Shown: positions 1 through 7,509 of the stretch, in pieces | Position numbering within the stretch: the first letter of the stretch is position 1 | Layout of the letters: each line of letters starts with the position of its first letter | NCBI RefSeq assembly: GCF_014334135.1 | Contig: NZ_CP060497.1 | Location: 3,224,001-3,288,000, forward strand | DNA length: 64,000 nt | Source: Olivibacter sp. SDN3 | GTDB lineage: Bacteria > Bacteroidota > Bacteroidia > Sphingobacteriales > Sphingobacteriaceae | Reading direction: 5' to 3' | Made by a program: the position numbers and the translations under genes | The notes under the pieces: model-generated | What the model was told of the DNA's origin: nothing | The model's database searches: none | What the model saw: only the letters and a program-made list of their open reading frames with translations

Positions 1-2
1 TA

Positions 3-1112
3 GAAATACATATTAAAGCTTCTGATTGGTACAGGCATAAGCATCATGTAAATGCCGCATACAATAATGTTATCTTGCATGTGGTGTATGAAGCCGACAT
101 GCCCATCCGATTACAAGATGGTACTACACCAGAAACTTTTGAGTTGAAGGGCTTTATCGATCAATCTTTACTTGATGGATACCGTGTAATGGTGGAAAGC
201 TGTGAGTGGATTCCCTGTGCTTCACAAATTTCCGTAGTCAATACGTTTAATATATCGCATTGGTTAGAAAGATTACTCATCGAGCGGTTGATAGTTAAGC
301 AGCAATCGACAGCTACTGTTTTAAAGGCAAGCAAGGGCAGCTGGGACGACGTAACCTATATTTTATTGGCAAAAAGTTTTGGTTTTAAAGTCAATGCGCT
401 GCCTTTTGAACATCTCGCAGTAAGTTTGCCGTATAATTTAGTGATGAAATATAGGGATAATGCTCAGGTACTAGAGGCCCTGGTTTTTGGTCAGGCGGGG
501 ATGTTGCAACAGCAAATATTTATAGACGATTATCCAAATAAGCTGCGGAGAACTTATCTGTATTATCGCAAACAATATGGATTAAAACCCATGGATATAT
601 CCGCCTGGAAATTTTTGAGGATGCGACCTGGTAATTTCCCATCCCTTCGCTTAGCACAATTTGCAGCAATATGTATAAAGTTGGGTAGTTTTTTTTCTCA
701 AATCATCGCCGCACAGAGCCTTCAGGAATTGAGACAGCTGTTTGCAAATCTCCATGTTAACGAATATTGGGCGGAACATTATAGGTTTGATGTACCTGCA
801 AAAAAACACAGTTTAAGGTTAGGAGCAGCTTCCATTGACAATATCATTTTGAACACAATGGTAACAATTTTATTTAGCTATGGTAAATATATTGGAAAAG
901 AGGCGTATATTTACCGTGCGATTAGCTTTTTAGAGCAGTTAAATCCGGAGCGCAATGACGTTATTAGTAAGTACAAGTCATTGGGCATAAAGGTCAGATC
1001 AGCGGCGGATTCACAGGCTCTGTTACAGTTAAAGCAGTCATACTGTAGTATCAATAAATGTTTGGATTGTGGTATAGGCTTGCAGATATTTAAACAAAAT
1101 AGAATGCTATGA
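3..1112 (+). CDS. DUF2851 family protein (5' truncated by window edge)
   Basis: The open frame runs without a stop from base 3, so the gene begins before the window. The first in-frame ATG-like start (TTG at 75) lies inside a conserved stretch, so it is not the real start. The visible part resembles DUF2851 proteins of Bacteroidota: an N-terminal segment reading EIHIKASDWYRHKHH, a long central region with HLAVSLPYN and a basic aromatic-rich stretch near RMRPGNFPSLRLAQFA, and a C-terminal CLDCGIG motif. The family has no established biochemical role. It overlaps the next gene by four bases (ATGA), which suggests translational coupling. Family assignment is from recall of motifs. Confidence 0.8.
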   Translation, partial: EIHIKASDWYRHKHHVNAAYNNVILHVVYEADMPIRLQDGTTPETFELKGFIDQSLLDGYRVMVESCEWIPCASQISVVNTFNISHWLERLLIERLIVKQQSTATVLKASKGSWDDVTYILLAKSFGFKVNALPFEHLAVSLPYNLVMKYRDNAQVLEALVFGQAGMLQQQIFIDDYPNKLRRTYLYYRKQYGLKPMDISAWKFLRMRPGNFPSLRLAQFAAICIKLGSFFSQIIAAQSLQELRQLFANLHVNEYWAEHYRFDVPAKKHSLRLGAASIDNIILNTMVTILFSYGKYIGKEAYIYRAISFLEQLNPERNDVISKYKSLGIKVRSAADSQALLQLKQSYCSINKCLDCGIGLQIFKQNRML

Positions 1113-1330
1113 TACAACGTGTCATGATTTTTTTTGAACAACGCTCGTTTGGTGTATGTGCATATCTCGGAGAGAAACTAGGTGTTTCTATTTCTAAGAT
1201 TAGGTTGTTCTTTATTTACTCGTCTTTTCTTGCCGTAGGGTTTCCTATCATTTTTTATTTATTGGCAGGAATTGTGTTAGATATACGTAATTTCGTTAAA
1301 CGTATGCGGCATCGGTTGTGGGATTTTTAA
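1109..1330 (+). CDS. PspC domain-containing small membrane protein
   Basis: A 73-residue protein. Its N-terminal half (FGVCAYLGEKLGVSISKIRLFF) has the PspC pattern of GVCAGLAE-like followed by a helix that leads into a hydrophobic stretch. One strong membrane segment lies at about residues 30-58 (YSSFLAVGFPIIFYLLAGIVL), followed by a short basic tail facing the cytoplasm. PspC proteins take part in envelope-stress sensing in other bacteria; no other psp genes are visible here. The ATG overlaps the stop of the DUF2851 gene in an ATGA arrangement, so the two are probably one transcript. Confidence 0.8.
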   Translation: MIQRVMIFFEQRSFGVCAYLGEKLGVSISKIRLFFIYSSFLAVGFPIIFYLLAGIVLDIRNFVKRMRHRLWDF

Positions 1331-1344
1331 GTTTTACTGTCAAT

Positions 1345-1992
1345 TTAACGCAGTATTTTTGAAATTTCTGTAAACCCTTTCTCAGCAGCAAGGTCAGCAG
1401 CGGTTTTTCCAAAATCGTTTTTGATATCGATCCTGGCGCCATTTTCCAGTAGAAGGATAAGCATTTCTATATTTCCATTTTGTGCGGCTGCATGTAATGG
1501 AGTGGTTCTCGATGATTGCAACACATTCACTTCAGCTCCTCCCTCTACCAACATTTTAGCTATTTCATCAAAATTGGATCCTATGGCTGCATGAAGTGGA
1601 TATACATTATAACCATTCTGCGAGGGAAGGTTCACATCTGCACCTTTCAGCAATAAGTATCTTACAATCTCTGCGTTTCCAAAATGTGTTGCCATGCCGA
1701 GTGGGGTGAAGCCATGTTCAGAAAAGGCATTTAATAATGATGGCGACTCTTCCAACAGCTCACTGACAACGTCCGTTAATCCAGCGGCGGCAGCTTCGTA
1801 AATTGTTATTTCCTGCGTATGTTGCAAAATAATTTTGACAATCTGATGCTTGTTATAATAACAGGCAAGCAAAAGTGGGGATATCTCATGACTGGTTTTT
1901 TGCTGGCATAGGGCAGGATTGGTATGTAACAGGTTGTCTATCGCTGCCGCATTTCCAGATTCGATGTATTCCTCTAATAAACTAAGACTCAT
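1345..1992 (-). CDS. ankyrin repeat protein
   Basis: A 215-residue protein built almost wholly of ankyrin repeats. About five to six helix-loop-helix units are visible, with repeat cores such as GFTPLGMATHFGNAEIVRYLL, NGYNVYPLHAAIGSNFDEIAKML and TTPLHAAAQNGNIEMLILLLENGA. There is no signal peptide or membrane segment, so it is probably cytoplasmic and acts by protein-protein contact. The partner is unknown. It converges on the PspC gene with a 14-base gap. The upstream region holds a divergent promoter for a candidate small RNA. Confidence 0.85.
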   Translation of the reverse strand: MSLSLLEEYIESGNAAAIDNLLHTNPALCQQKTSHEISPLLLACYYNKHQIVKIILQHTQEITIYEAAAAGLTDVVSELLEESPSLLNAFSEHGFTPLGMATHFGNAEIVRYLLLKGADVNLPSQNGYNVYPLHAAIGSNFDEIAKMLVEGGAEVNVLQSSRTTPLHAAAQNGNIEMLILLLENGARIDIKNDFGKTAADLAAEKGFTEISKILR

Positions 1993-2092
1993 TTTTAACG
2001 GATAATTTATCTATTTGCAAACCTAACATAAAATTCACTATTAAGAAAACCAATCCTATGTAAAATTATTTTCGCGATAACGTAAGTTTTTA

Positions 2093-2123
2093 TTTGTGTT
2101 GTAAATATAATGCGTTATTTTTG
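2093..2123 (+). promoter_or_regulatory. Bacteroidota-type promoter for candidate small RNA
   Basis: TTTG at 2093-2096, a 19-bp spacer, then TATTTTTG at 2116-2123. This matches the Bacteroidota primary-sigma consensus (TTTG, 19-21 bp, TAnnTTTG). It points away from the ankyrin gene into a stretch with no coding frame. The expected start of transcription is about base 2129. Confidence 0.6.
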
Positions 2124-2127
2124 TAGT

Positions 2128-2192
2128 GCCTTGCTTAAGGCATGTTTTTCATAGGTAGATGTAGAGTCGGGTACTTGTATCCGACTCTTTTT
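2128..2192 (+). ncRNA. candidate small RNA with intrinsic terminator
   Basis: Between the promoter at 2093-2123 and a T-run at 2186-2192 lies about 65 bases that can form two hairpins. The first is TGCCTT/AAGGCA (2127-2132 with 2137-2142). The second is AGAGTCGG/CCGACTCT (2163-2170 with 2181-2188), directly followed by Ts, the shape of a Rho-independent terminator. There is no open frame of useful length. I do not recognise a known RNA family. The call rests only on promoter plus terminator spacing. Confidence 0.45.
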
Positions 2193-2196
2193 ATGT

Positions 2197-2223
2197 AAAA
2201 AACCGCCCAATAAGAGCGGTTTT
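2197..2223 (-). terminator. intrinsic terminator of the minus-strand metal operon
   Basis: AAAACCGC (2199-2206) pairs with GCGGTTTT (2216-2223). On the minus strand the stem is followed by a run of Ts. It lies about 45 bases after the stop of the His-rich lipoprotein gene. The flanking As and Ts make it potentially bidirectional. Confidence 0.75.
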
Positions 2224-2266
2224 ATTTGTAAATCAGACGTTTAAATAAAATATTTTTACTGATGTT

Positions 2267-2926
2267 TTAATGATCATGATCGTGATCATCACCCCCATGT
2301 ACAAAATGCATAGGTATAACCAACGATATATCTGTGCTTCCGGCATTGCTTAATTTGCTGAAATCATTCCAATCGTCTGCTGTAAGTCCTTCTTTTGCGC
2401 CAGTTTGCAGGTGAAAAAGGCGGTATTGAAAATTAAATGAATCCGAGTGTTCAGTCACGGTTATATAACCTGTAATACCTACGCGTGCATTTTCGGCATC
2501 TCCATAGTCGAATTCCATATGTTCTGTTAAGTCGAAGCGGTTATTTTCGTCATTTCCCGTAAATCCGAAGATACCGGCTTGGTGTATGTCTGCACGCTCA
2601 ATATATACTTGTTGTGATTCCTGCCCTTGAAAGTTATAGGTCGCAACCTCCATTTTATAAGTCTTTCCTTCTTCCAGGTCAAAATGATCGGTACTTGGAA
2701 CAAAACTTCCATCAAAAGTAATTGTTTCCGTAAATCCATCAGGAACGTCATGGTAGTGATAATGATCGCCATGTAATTCACGTTCTACCTCAGTAAACGT
2801 AATCTGCGCATTGGAAATTTCTTCCTGATCAACTTCCGGTTGGGGATCATCTTTGGAACATGAGGAAAAAGTCAACGTCCCAACAGATAAAAATGCAAGC
2901 AATGAGTAAATTTTTAATGTGTTCAT
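2267..2926 (-). CDS. histidine-rich lipoprotein of a TonB-receptor operon
   Basis: A protein of about 219 residues. I place the start at ATG 2926, not further upstream at 2989, because a lipoprotein signal begins there: MNTLKIYSLLAFLSV, then a hydrophobic stretch ending FSSCSKDD, so the Cys is the predicted lipidation site. The upstream start would also run into the TonB gene. The mature part has a HGDHYHYHD cluster and ends in HGGDDHDHDH, typical of metal-binding tails. No enzymatic domain is recognised. It follows the TonB receptor by 16 bases, so the two are probably co-transcribed. Zinc or copper handling is inferred from the histidines and context, not shown. Confidence 0.75.
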   Translation of the reverse strand: MNTLKIYSLLAFLSVGTLTFSSCSKDDPQPEVDQEEISNAQITFTEVERELHGDHYHYHDVPDGFTETITFDGSFVPSTDHFDLEEGKTYKMEVATYNFQGQESQQVYIERADIHQAGIFGFTGNDENNRFDLTEHMEFDYGDAENARVGITGYITVTEHSDSFNFQYRLFHLQTGAKEGLTADDWNDFSKLSNAGSTDISLVIPMHFVHGGDDHDHDH

Positions 2927-2942
2927 GATCGTATTATTTATG

Positions 2943-5300
2943 TTAAAAGTTATATTGTAGTCGTAATGTGATGTTTCGGCCCATTTCATGGGTATAATAC
3001 CTAAACCTATTCATGTAGTCTTTATAAAGTTTGTTTGTAAGATTGTCAACAGATGCATGGAAACTAAAGGTCTGCCCTCCCAATTTGTATTTAACGCCTG
3101 CCATTAGGTTGATCAGGTTATAGGATGGAGGAGGAGCTGCGTAATCGCTATTAGGTTCATAGCGGGTTTGCCTGGCAACAAAGCGATGGCCTACTTGAAG
3201 ATAGGGAGCATTCCAATTGCTGCCGTTATGCAGGTTAATATCCCAGCGCAGGTTATGTTCTAAACGGTCTGCCGGAATATAGGGCAGGTAAATATTATCT
3301 GTTGAATTTTTGGCTCTCACGATGGCTACATTCATGTTATAGGTTAGTGCTTTTAATATTTTATAGGAGCCGTCAAAGTCTATTCCCCAGAACCGAGCGT
3401 CTTTTTGCTCATAAATGAAAACTGGGAAAGTACCTCTGATAGTTTGACGTACACTGTCAGGATCAGGCGTAGCATAGATGTAATTGTTCACGAATTGCGC
3501 ATAAACATCTAGGTTTAGATGCCATTTGTCTGACGAGTAAGTCGCGGAATTTACCCATTTATATCCTTGTTCACTTTTTAGATCCGGATCACCTATTTCA
3601 TATAGCGCAGCTCCGTGGTGTACACCATCGCTAAAAAGCTCATTGGCAGCTGGAGCACGCCAGGCCAAACCAGCATTTGAACGTAAGCTCAACTGATTAT
3701 TAATGTGCCATACGGCACCTAATGACCCCGATACGTTGTTGAAATTTCTATTTCCGGTATACAAAACGTGATTGAGGGAGCCATCGGGATTTGGATGTTG
3801 ATAATCGTACCGATATCCAGCAGCATCAAAATATTTATAATCGTAGCGGACCCCTGCCTCCAACTCATAGTTATTACCAATATAGCGCTCAATTCCGTAC
3901 ACGCCCAGGGTGTAGCTATCGTAGTTAGGTATGAGTGGAGTAGTACCCGTTCCAGGTTTGTTATTGTTCACTTGCATGATCCCGTTTGCGCCAATTATGG
4001 TACGCCAGTGATTTTTCTTGAGATGATCATAGGAGACATCAAGTGTCTGTGTCGTTAATGTCAAGTCTAATGACGGCGTTGTTGGCGATTCGAATAAACG
4101 TATGTCATACTCTCTCCGATGATTTTTCTGAAAGGCATATTGTATATCCAGAGAGGCGCCATTATCGAAATCCTTATGCAGCTTAAGTTTAGCGAGGTCA
4201 TGGATAATTTTCTGTCGTGGATTCTCAATAGTATAGGTAAAAGAACCATCATCTATTGGCCGGCCAACTTGTATACGTTCGTAGATATCACTTGCCGTAC
4301 CTATATGCGATCCCTGATAGATGCCTATTTCGGTGTTAAAATGGCTAAAATACGCGTCAATTTTACCCCATGAGGCATTATAACCCAAAGCAGCTGAGAA
4401 ATTACTTTCCGTTACTCCCGTATTATTAATGAAATAATCAGGGCTTTTAATATTTCCAGCCTTCTTATAAGACCCCTGGGCTCTCCAAGCTAAACCTTTT
4501 AGTGATTTTATGTTTCCTTCGAGCATTCCCGAAAAGTTTCCCATCTGGCCATTAGAGGCGCCAACTAGATTTAGCTCCCCACTTATCGGGCGGTCAATAG
4601 GAAGGGGGGCGGGGGTGGCTAAAATGATTCCTCCCAATGCATCCGCACCATATCTCACACCCTCTGCTCCTTTTATCACACTAAGCGTTTTGGCAACGTA
4701 AGGGTCAATTTCAGGAGCATGTTCGGTTCCCCATTGCTGACCTTCTAAACGTACACCGTTATTAAGTATGAGTACGCGGTTACTGTGCATGCCATTAATT
4801 ACCGGTTTAGCTATTGTACTGCCAGTGGTGAGCATACTTACTCCGGCTATTTTGGATAACGCTTGAGCCAATGTGCTTCCTCTACTCTGTTCTAGCTGTT
4901 CCGCTTCCAATGTAGCCACTTTAGCAGTGGATTTTGCTATTGGTGCATGCCCGATAACTTCCACGTCATGAAGCAGGATATCGCCATGTTCCATTTCTAT
5001 ATTGAGTGTTGTGCTCTTTTGCAGAACGATTTGCTTGGCAATATCTGTAAATCCTAAACTCTTAAAGGTAAGTGTGTAATTTCCCTCACATAGTGATTGT
5101 ATACGATAATACCCGTGACCATCCGTCTTCGCAGACAAGTTGCCCGGCGTAACTGTAATGGATACGCCAGCTACGGGTAACTTGGTGTCGTGGTCGGTAA
5201 TACGTCCGTTAATCATAAAATTACATTCATCGCTTTGAGCACAAACATATTGTAAGCACAAAAGCAATAAAAACAGAGTCAGCTGTTCTTTAATTCGCAT
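2943..5300 (-). CDS. TonB-dependent outer-membrane receptor, probable metal or metal-chelate transporter
   Basis: A 785-residue protein with a signal peptide (MRIKEQLTLFLLLLCLQYVCAQ). It has a CarboxypepD_reg-like domain (about 27-110, INGRITDHDTKLPVAGVSITV), a plug domain (about 120-230, with GSTLAQALSKIAGVSM and NRVLILNNGVRLEGQQWGTEHAPEID) and a C-terminal 22-strand-type barrel ending in LRLQYNF with the terminal Phe usual for outer-membrane proteins. The plug sequence resembles ZnuD/CirA-like receptors more than SusC. It sits between a small CxxC protein and a His-rich lipoprotein, which together suggest uptake of a divalent metal. The substrate is an inference. Confidence 0.85.
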   Translation of the reverse strand: MRIKEQLTLFLLLLCLQYVCAQSDECNFMINGRITDHDTKLPVAGVSITVTPGNLSAKTDGHGYYRIQSLCEGNYTLTFKSLGFTDIAKQIVLQKSTTLNIEMEHGDILLHDVEVIGHAPIAKSTAKVATLEAEQLEQSRGSTLAQALSKIAGVSMLTTGSTIAKPVINGMHSNRVLILNNGVRLEGQQWGTEHAPEIDPYVAKTLSVIKGAEGVRYGADALGGIILATPAPLPIDRPISGELNLVGASNGQMGNFSGMLEGNIKSLKGLAWRAQGSYKKAGNIKSPDYFINNTGVTESNFSAALGYNASWGKIDAYFSHFNTEIGIYQGSHIGTASDIYERIQVGRPIDDGSFTYTIENPRQKIIHDLAKLKLHKDFDNGASLDIQYAFQKNHRREYDIRLFESPTTPSLDLTLTTQTLDVSYDHLKKNHWRTIIGANGIMQVNNNKPGTGTTPLIPNYDSYTLGVYGIERYIGNNYELEAGVRYDYKYFDAAGYRYDYQHPNPDGSLNHVLYTGNRNFNNVSGSLGAVWHINNQLSLRSNAGLAWRAPAANELFSDGVHHGAALYEIGDPDLKSEQGYKWVNSATYSSDKWHLNLDVYAQFVNNYIYATPDPDSVRQTIRGTFPVFIYEQKDARFWGIDFDGSYKILKALTYNMNVAIVRAKNSTDNIYLPYIPADRLEHNLRWDINLHNGSNWNAPYLQVGHRFVARQTRYEPNSDYAAPPPSYNLINLMAGVKYKLGGQTFSFHASVDNLTNKLYKDYMNRFRYYTHEMGRNITLRLQYNF

Positions 5301-5470
5301 ATTGTTAGTGGTTTTGAGTGTGTTGGGTATGATCTACCACAACACTAAGATGTATCTACCTTGTAAAAACATCTGCAACTTGAAGCCTTGACATCGTAAA
5401 CATACTCTAACCAATATTAGTTAACGGTATAAGTATCGTTTCCCAACGGAAGACAACAAACGGAAAAGAT

Positions 5471-5803
5471 TTAGACGAAAGGAGGACCTTTGTTCAGGTC
5501 GTTGGACAATGTTATTTCGCAAGGCGTCGCTAGATCAAGTCTCTGAAGAAGTATAGGTTTACTTCTAAAAACTTCGCTAAGCGTAAAAATCCCTGCAGGT
5601 AATTGCTGTGCTTGTTTTACTAAAATGTAATCACAAACTTGGCAGTTAACGTCTTTTTTTACGGTGAAATGCGTTTCTGCTTGATGAGTTAATAGATCAT
5701 CTTGGTGGTGATATGCATGCATAAGCTGTACACTCTGAATGTAACTAAACGTTGCAATCAGGCATATGGCTAAAAGCTTAAATATGTTTGCTTTGATAGG
5801 CAT
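5471..5803 (-). CDS. small exported CxxC protein (HYC_CC_PP-like)
   Basis: A 110-residue protein with an N-terminal hydrophobic signal or anchor (about 9-28), a YHH cluster, a CQVCDY motif and a C-terminus of NKGPPFV. Small Bacteroidota proteins with paired Cys and His and a terminal GPP motif are found beside TonB receptors, and I recall the name HYC_CC_PP for them. A role in metal sensing or binding is likely but unproved. It precedes the TonB receptor by 170 bases and carries a well-formed promoter just upstream, so it probably leads the operon. Confidence 0.65.
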   Translation of the reverse strand: MPIKANIFKLLAICLIATFSYIQSVQLMHAYHHQDDLLTHQAETHFTVKKDVNCQVCDYILVKQAQQLPAGIFTLSEVFRSKPILLQRLDLATPCEITLSNDLNKGPPFV

Positions 5804-5831
5804 AAGTATCGCGTTTCACCTAATTTTACTG

Positions 5832-5862
5832 CAAAGGTAGGATAAATGCATCTGCATTGCAA
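5832..5862 (-). promoter_or_regulatory. promoter of the metal-uptake operon, with internal palindrome
   Basis: On the minus strand, TTG (complement of 5860-5862), a 20-bp spacer and TACCTTTG (complement of 5832-5839) fit the Bacteroidota promoter consensus exactly. The spacer holds ATGCA-TC-TGCAT (5846-5857), an inverted repeat. Just upstream lies TAATATT-N6-AATATTA (5864-5883), which overlaps the xerD stop codon. Either repeat could be an operator for a metal-responsive repressor; which one, if any, is unknown. Confidence 0.7.
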
Positions 5863-5880
5863 GTAATATTGCTGTGAATA

Positions 5881-6777
5881 TTAAGCTCTGGGGTGAAAAT
5901 CGATCATCACCGAACGCAAGTAATCACGATCAAGGTGAGTGTATATTTCTGTTGTACTGATGCTTTCGTGGCCTAACATATCTTGTACCGCTCGTAAATC
6001 TGCACCCCCTTCGATGAGGTGTGTGGCAAATGAGTGTCGGAAAGTGTGCGGACTAATTTTTTTCTTTAGACCTATTTTTGCCGCCAGATCTTTGATCACG
6101 ATAAAAACCATAACACGCGATAGCGGCAAACCTCTTCGGTTGAGAAAAACATAATCTTCCATTCCTACTTTTTTTGGGAAAACTTTTCTCGTATGTTGTA
6201 AGTAAATTTTAAGATGCTTGACAGCGGTTTTTCCAATAGGTATTAAACGTTCTTTATTTCCTTTTCCAGTAACTTTTATAAACTCAATATCTAAAAACAA
6301 ATTAGATATCTTCAGGTTAGTTAATTCACTTACCCGAAGTCCGCAACTATATAATAGTTCGAGTATGGCTTTATTTCTAATACCTTCTGGTGTAGATAGG
6401 TCTATAGCGGCAATCAATGCATCAATTTCTGGAATGTTTAAGGTGTCTGGTAATTTTCTGGTCAACCTCGGTGCTTCAATTAGCGCTGCAGGACTGTTGT
6501 TTATCGTGCCTTCTATCATTAGATATTGGTAAAAAGCTTTGATGCCCGATAATATTCTGGCCTGGGAGTGGGCTGTCATCCCCAAAGCGTTGACCCATGC
6601 CAGAAAATCACGGATATCTTGTGTACTGATATCCAGCGGACCCTTCAGAACGCCGTATGTGGCGTGCTGTGCTAACTTCTCTACATCACGAACATACGCC
6701 TCAATAGAATTTTTTGCTAAAGATCGTTCTAGGCGTAAATACTGTGTAAAATCTCTCAGTGCTGATTTCCAGTCCAT
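5881..6777 (-). CDS. xerD: site-specific tyrosine recombinase XerD
   Basis: A 298-residue protein, the usual XerD length, when started at ATG 6777 (MDWKSALRDF). An upstream in-frame start at 6846 would add 23 residues of poor quality. The N-terminal SAM-like core-binding domain spans about 1-90 and the catalytic domain about 105-298. All catalytic residues are present: Arg148 (CGLRVSEL), Lys172 (TGKGNKER), His244 and Arg247 (HTFRHSF), His270 (LGHESIS) and nucleophile Tyr279 (EIYTHLD). XerD resolves chromosome dimers at dif together with a partner recombinase. It is next to a tRNA gene but there is no sign of an integrated element, so a housekeeping role is more likely than an integrase role. 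Confidence 0.93.
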   Translation of the reverse strand: MDWKSALRDFTQYLRLERSLAKNSIEAYVRDVEKLAQHATYGVLKGPLDISTQDIRDFLAWVNALGMTAHSQARILSGIKAFYQYLMIEGTINNSPAALIEAPRLTRKLPDTLNIPEIDALIAAIDLSTPEGIRNKAILELLYSCGLRVSELTNLKISNLFLDIEFIKVTGKGNKERLIPIGKTAVKHLKIYLQHTRKVFPKKVGMEDYVFLNRRGLPLSRVMVFIVIKDLAAKIGLKKKISPHTFRHSFATHLIEGGADLRAVQDMLGHESISTTEIYTHLDRDYLRSVMIDFHPRA

Positions 6778-6865
6778 TTCGTTTTTCTTGTGGTTAAAAT
6801 ATACCGTATAAGGGTATATGGCTAAATTACTAAAAAACAAAACCATAAAAATTGATAAAAAAATA

Positions 6866-6897
6866 TTTGCGACGTGTTAAGATATTATATATCTTTG
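6866..6897 (+). promoter_or_regulatory. tRNA-His promoter
   Basis: TTTG at 6866-6869, a 20-bp spacer and TATCTTTG at 6890-6897 form a textbook Bacteroidota promoter. Transcription should start near 6903, about 10 bases before the tRNA. It points away from xerD. Confidence 0.8.
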
Positions 6898-6911
6898 CCT
6901 CACTAAAAAAC

Positions 6912-6986
6912 GGTGGTTTTAGCTCAGTTGGTTAGAGCGCCTGATTGTGGTTCAGGAGGTCGCCGGTTCGAGCCCGGTATTCCACC
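6912..6986 (+). tRNA. tRNA-His (GTG anticodon)
   Basis: The sequence folds as a cloverleaf. The D stem is GCTC/GAGC. The anticodon stem is CCTGA/TCAGG with loop TTGTGGT, giving anticodon GTG at 6947-6949. The T arm is GCCGG-TTCGAGC-CCGGT. The extra G at 6912, opposite the discriminator C6986, is the G-1 diagnostic of tRNA-His. CCA is not encoded. The acceptor stem (GTGGTTT with ATTCCAC) has two adjacent T-T oppositions at pairs 5-68 and 6-67, which is unusual. A promoter and an intrinsic terminator flank the gene. Confidence 0.93.
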
Positions 6987-6991
6987 CTTGG

Positions 6992-7034
6992 CGGGACAAA
7001 ATGGTTTTATAAACTTTTTGTCCCGTTTTATTTT
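6992..7034 (+). terminator. intrinsic terminator after tRNA-His
   Basis: CGGGACAAAA (6992-7001) pairs perfectly with TTTTGTCCCG (7016-7025), followed by TTTTATTTT. It lies five bases after the mature tRNA end. Confidence 0.85.
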
Positions 7035-7162
7035 AAGCACATAATTTGCAAACATAGACTTTTACGATAAGAAAATAGCGTCCTTTTTTATAAAAAAGCT
7101 AATACTTTTATCGAGGAAGTCGAAAACAAAAGTCCCACCGTTATGGTGAGACTAGATGAAAT

Positions 7163-7420
7163 TTACATATATATAGAATTATTGACCCTATGAATATCAT
7201 TTTCGTATTCTAAGGCGCTCGATATATTATTACACATATCTTCATTCCCATTTTTTTTGTAATGAATGAGCGCTTGTTGCAATGAATTAAAACCATTGCT
7301 AATTACCGTATTTAGCATCCTGTTTCGATGGGTAATCTTCATGACAGCAAGAAACCGCTGCGCAAGTTTGTCTCGTCCGGGTAACATATACAAAGATACC
7401 GAGATCAGAGACCGATTCAT
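7163..7420 (-). CDS. hypothetical small protein (doubtful)
   Basis: An 85-residue frame with no signal peptide and no recognisable domain. It is rich in Asn and Ser, with a helical middle (NGFNSLQQALIHYKKNG). No clear promoter or ribosome-binding site lies upstream. It is the only usable frame in the 475 bases between the tRNA terminator and the DUF2911 gene. It may be a real orphan or chance. Confidence 0.3.
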   Translation of the reverse strand: MNRSLISVSLYMLPGRDKLAQRFLAVMKITHRNRMLNTVISNGFNSLQQALIHYKKNGNEDMCNNISSALEYENDIHRVNNSIYM

Positions 7421-7509
7421 AATAATATGGATTAGATTACTATTAAAATTTTGTTACTGCACAAGCGCTTTCCAGAAACCTTCACGTGAAAACTGACAGG
7501 CATCATTTG

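Noticed and set aside
3768-4058. Plus-strand frame of 96 codons inside the TonB receptor gene
   Set aside because: It is antisense to a clear receptor with conserved domains, has no family features and no promoter.
5881-6986. xerD beside a tRNA gene as a sign of an integrated element
   Set aside because: XerD has housekeeping length and motifs, no duplicated tRNA 3' end was found, and no phage or ICE genes are nearby.
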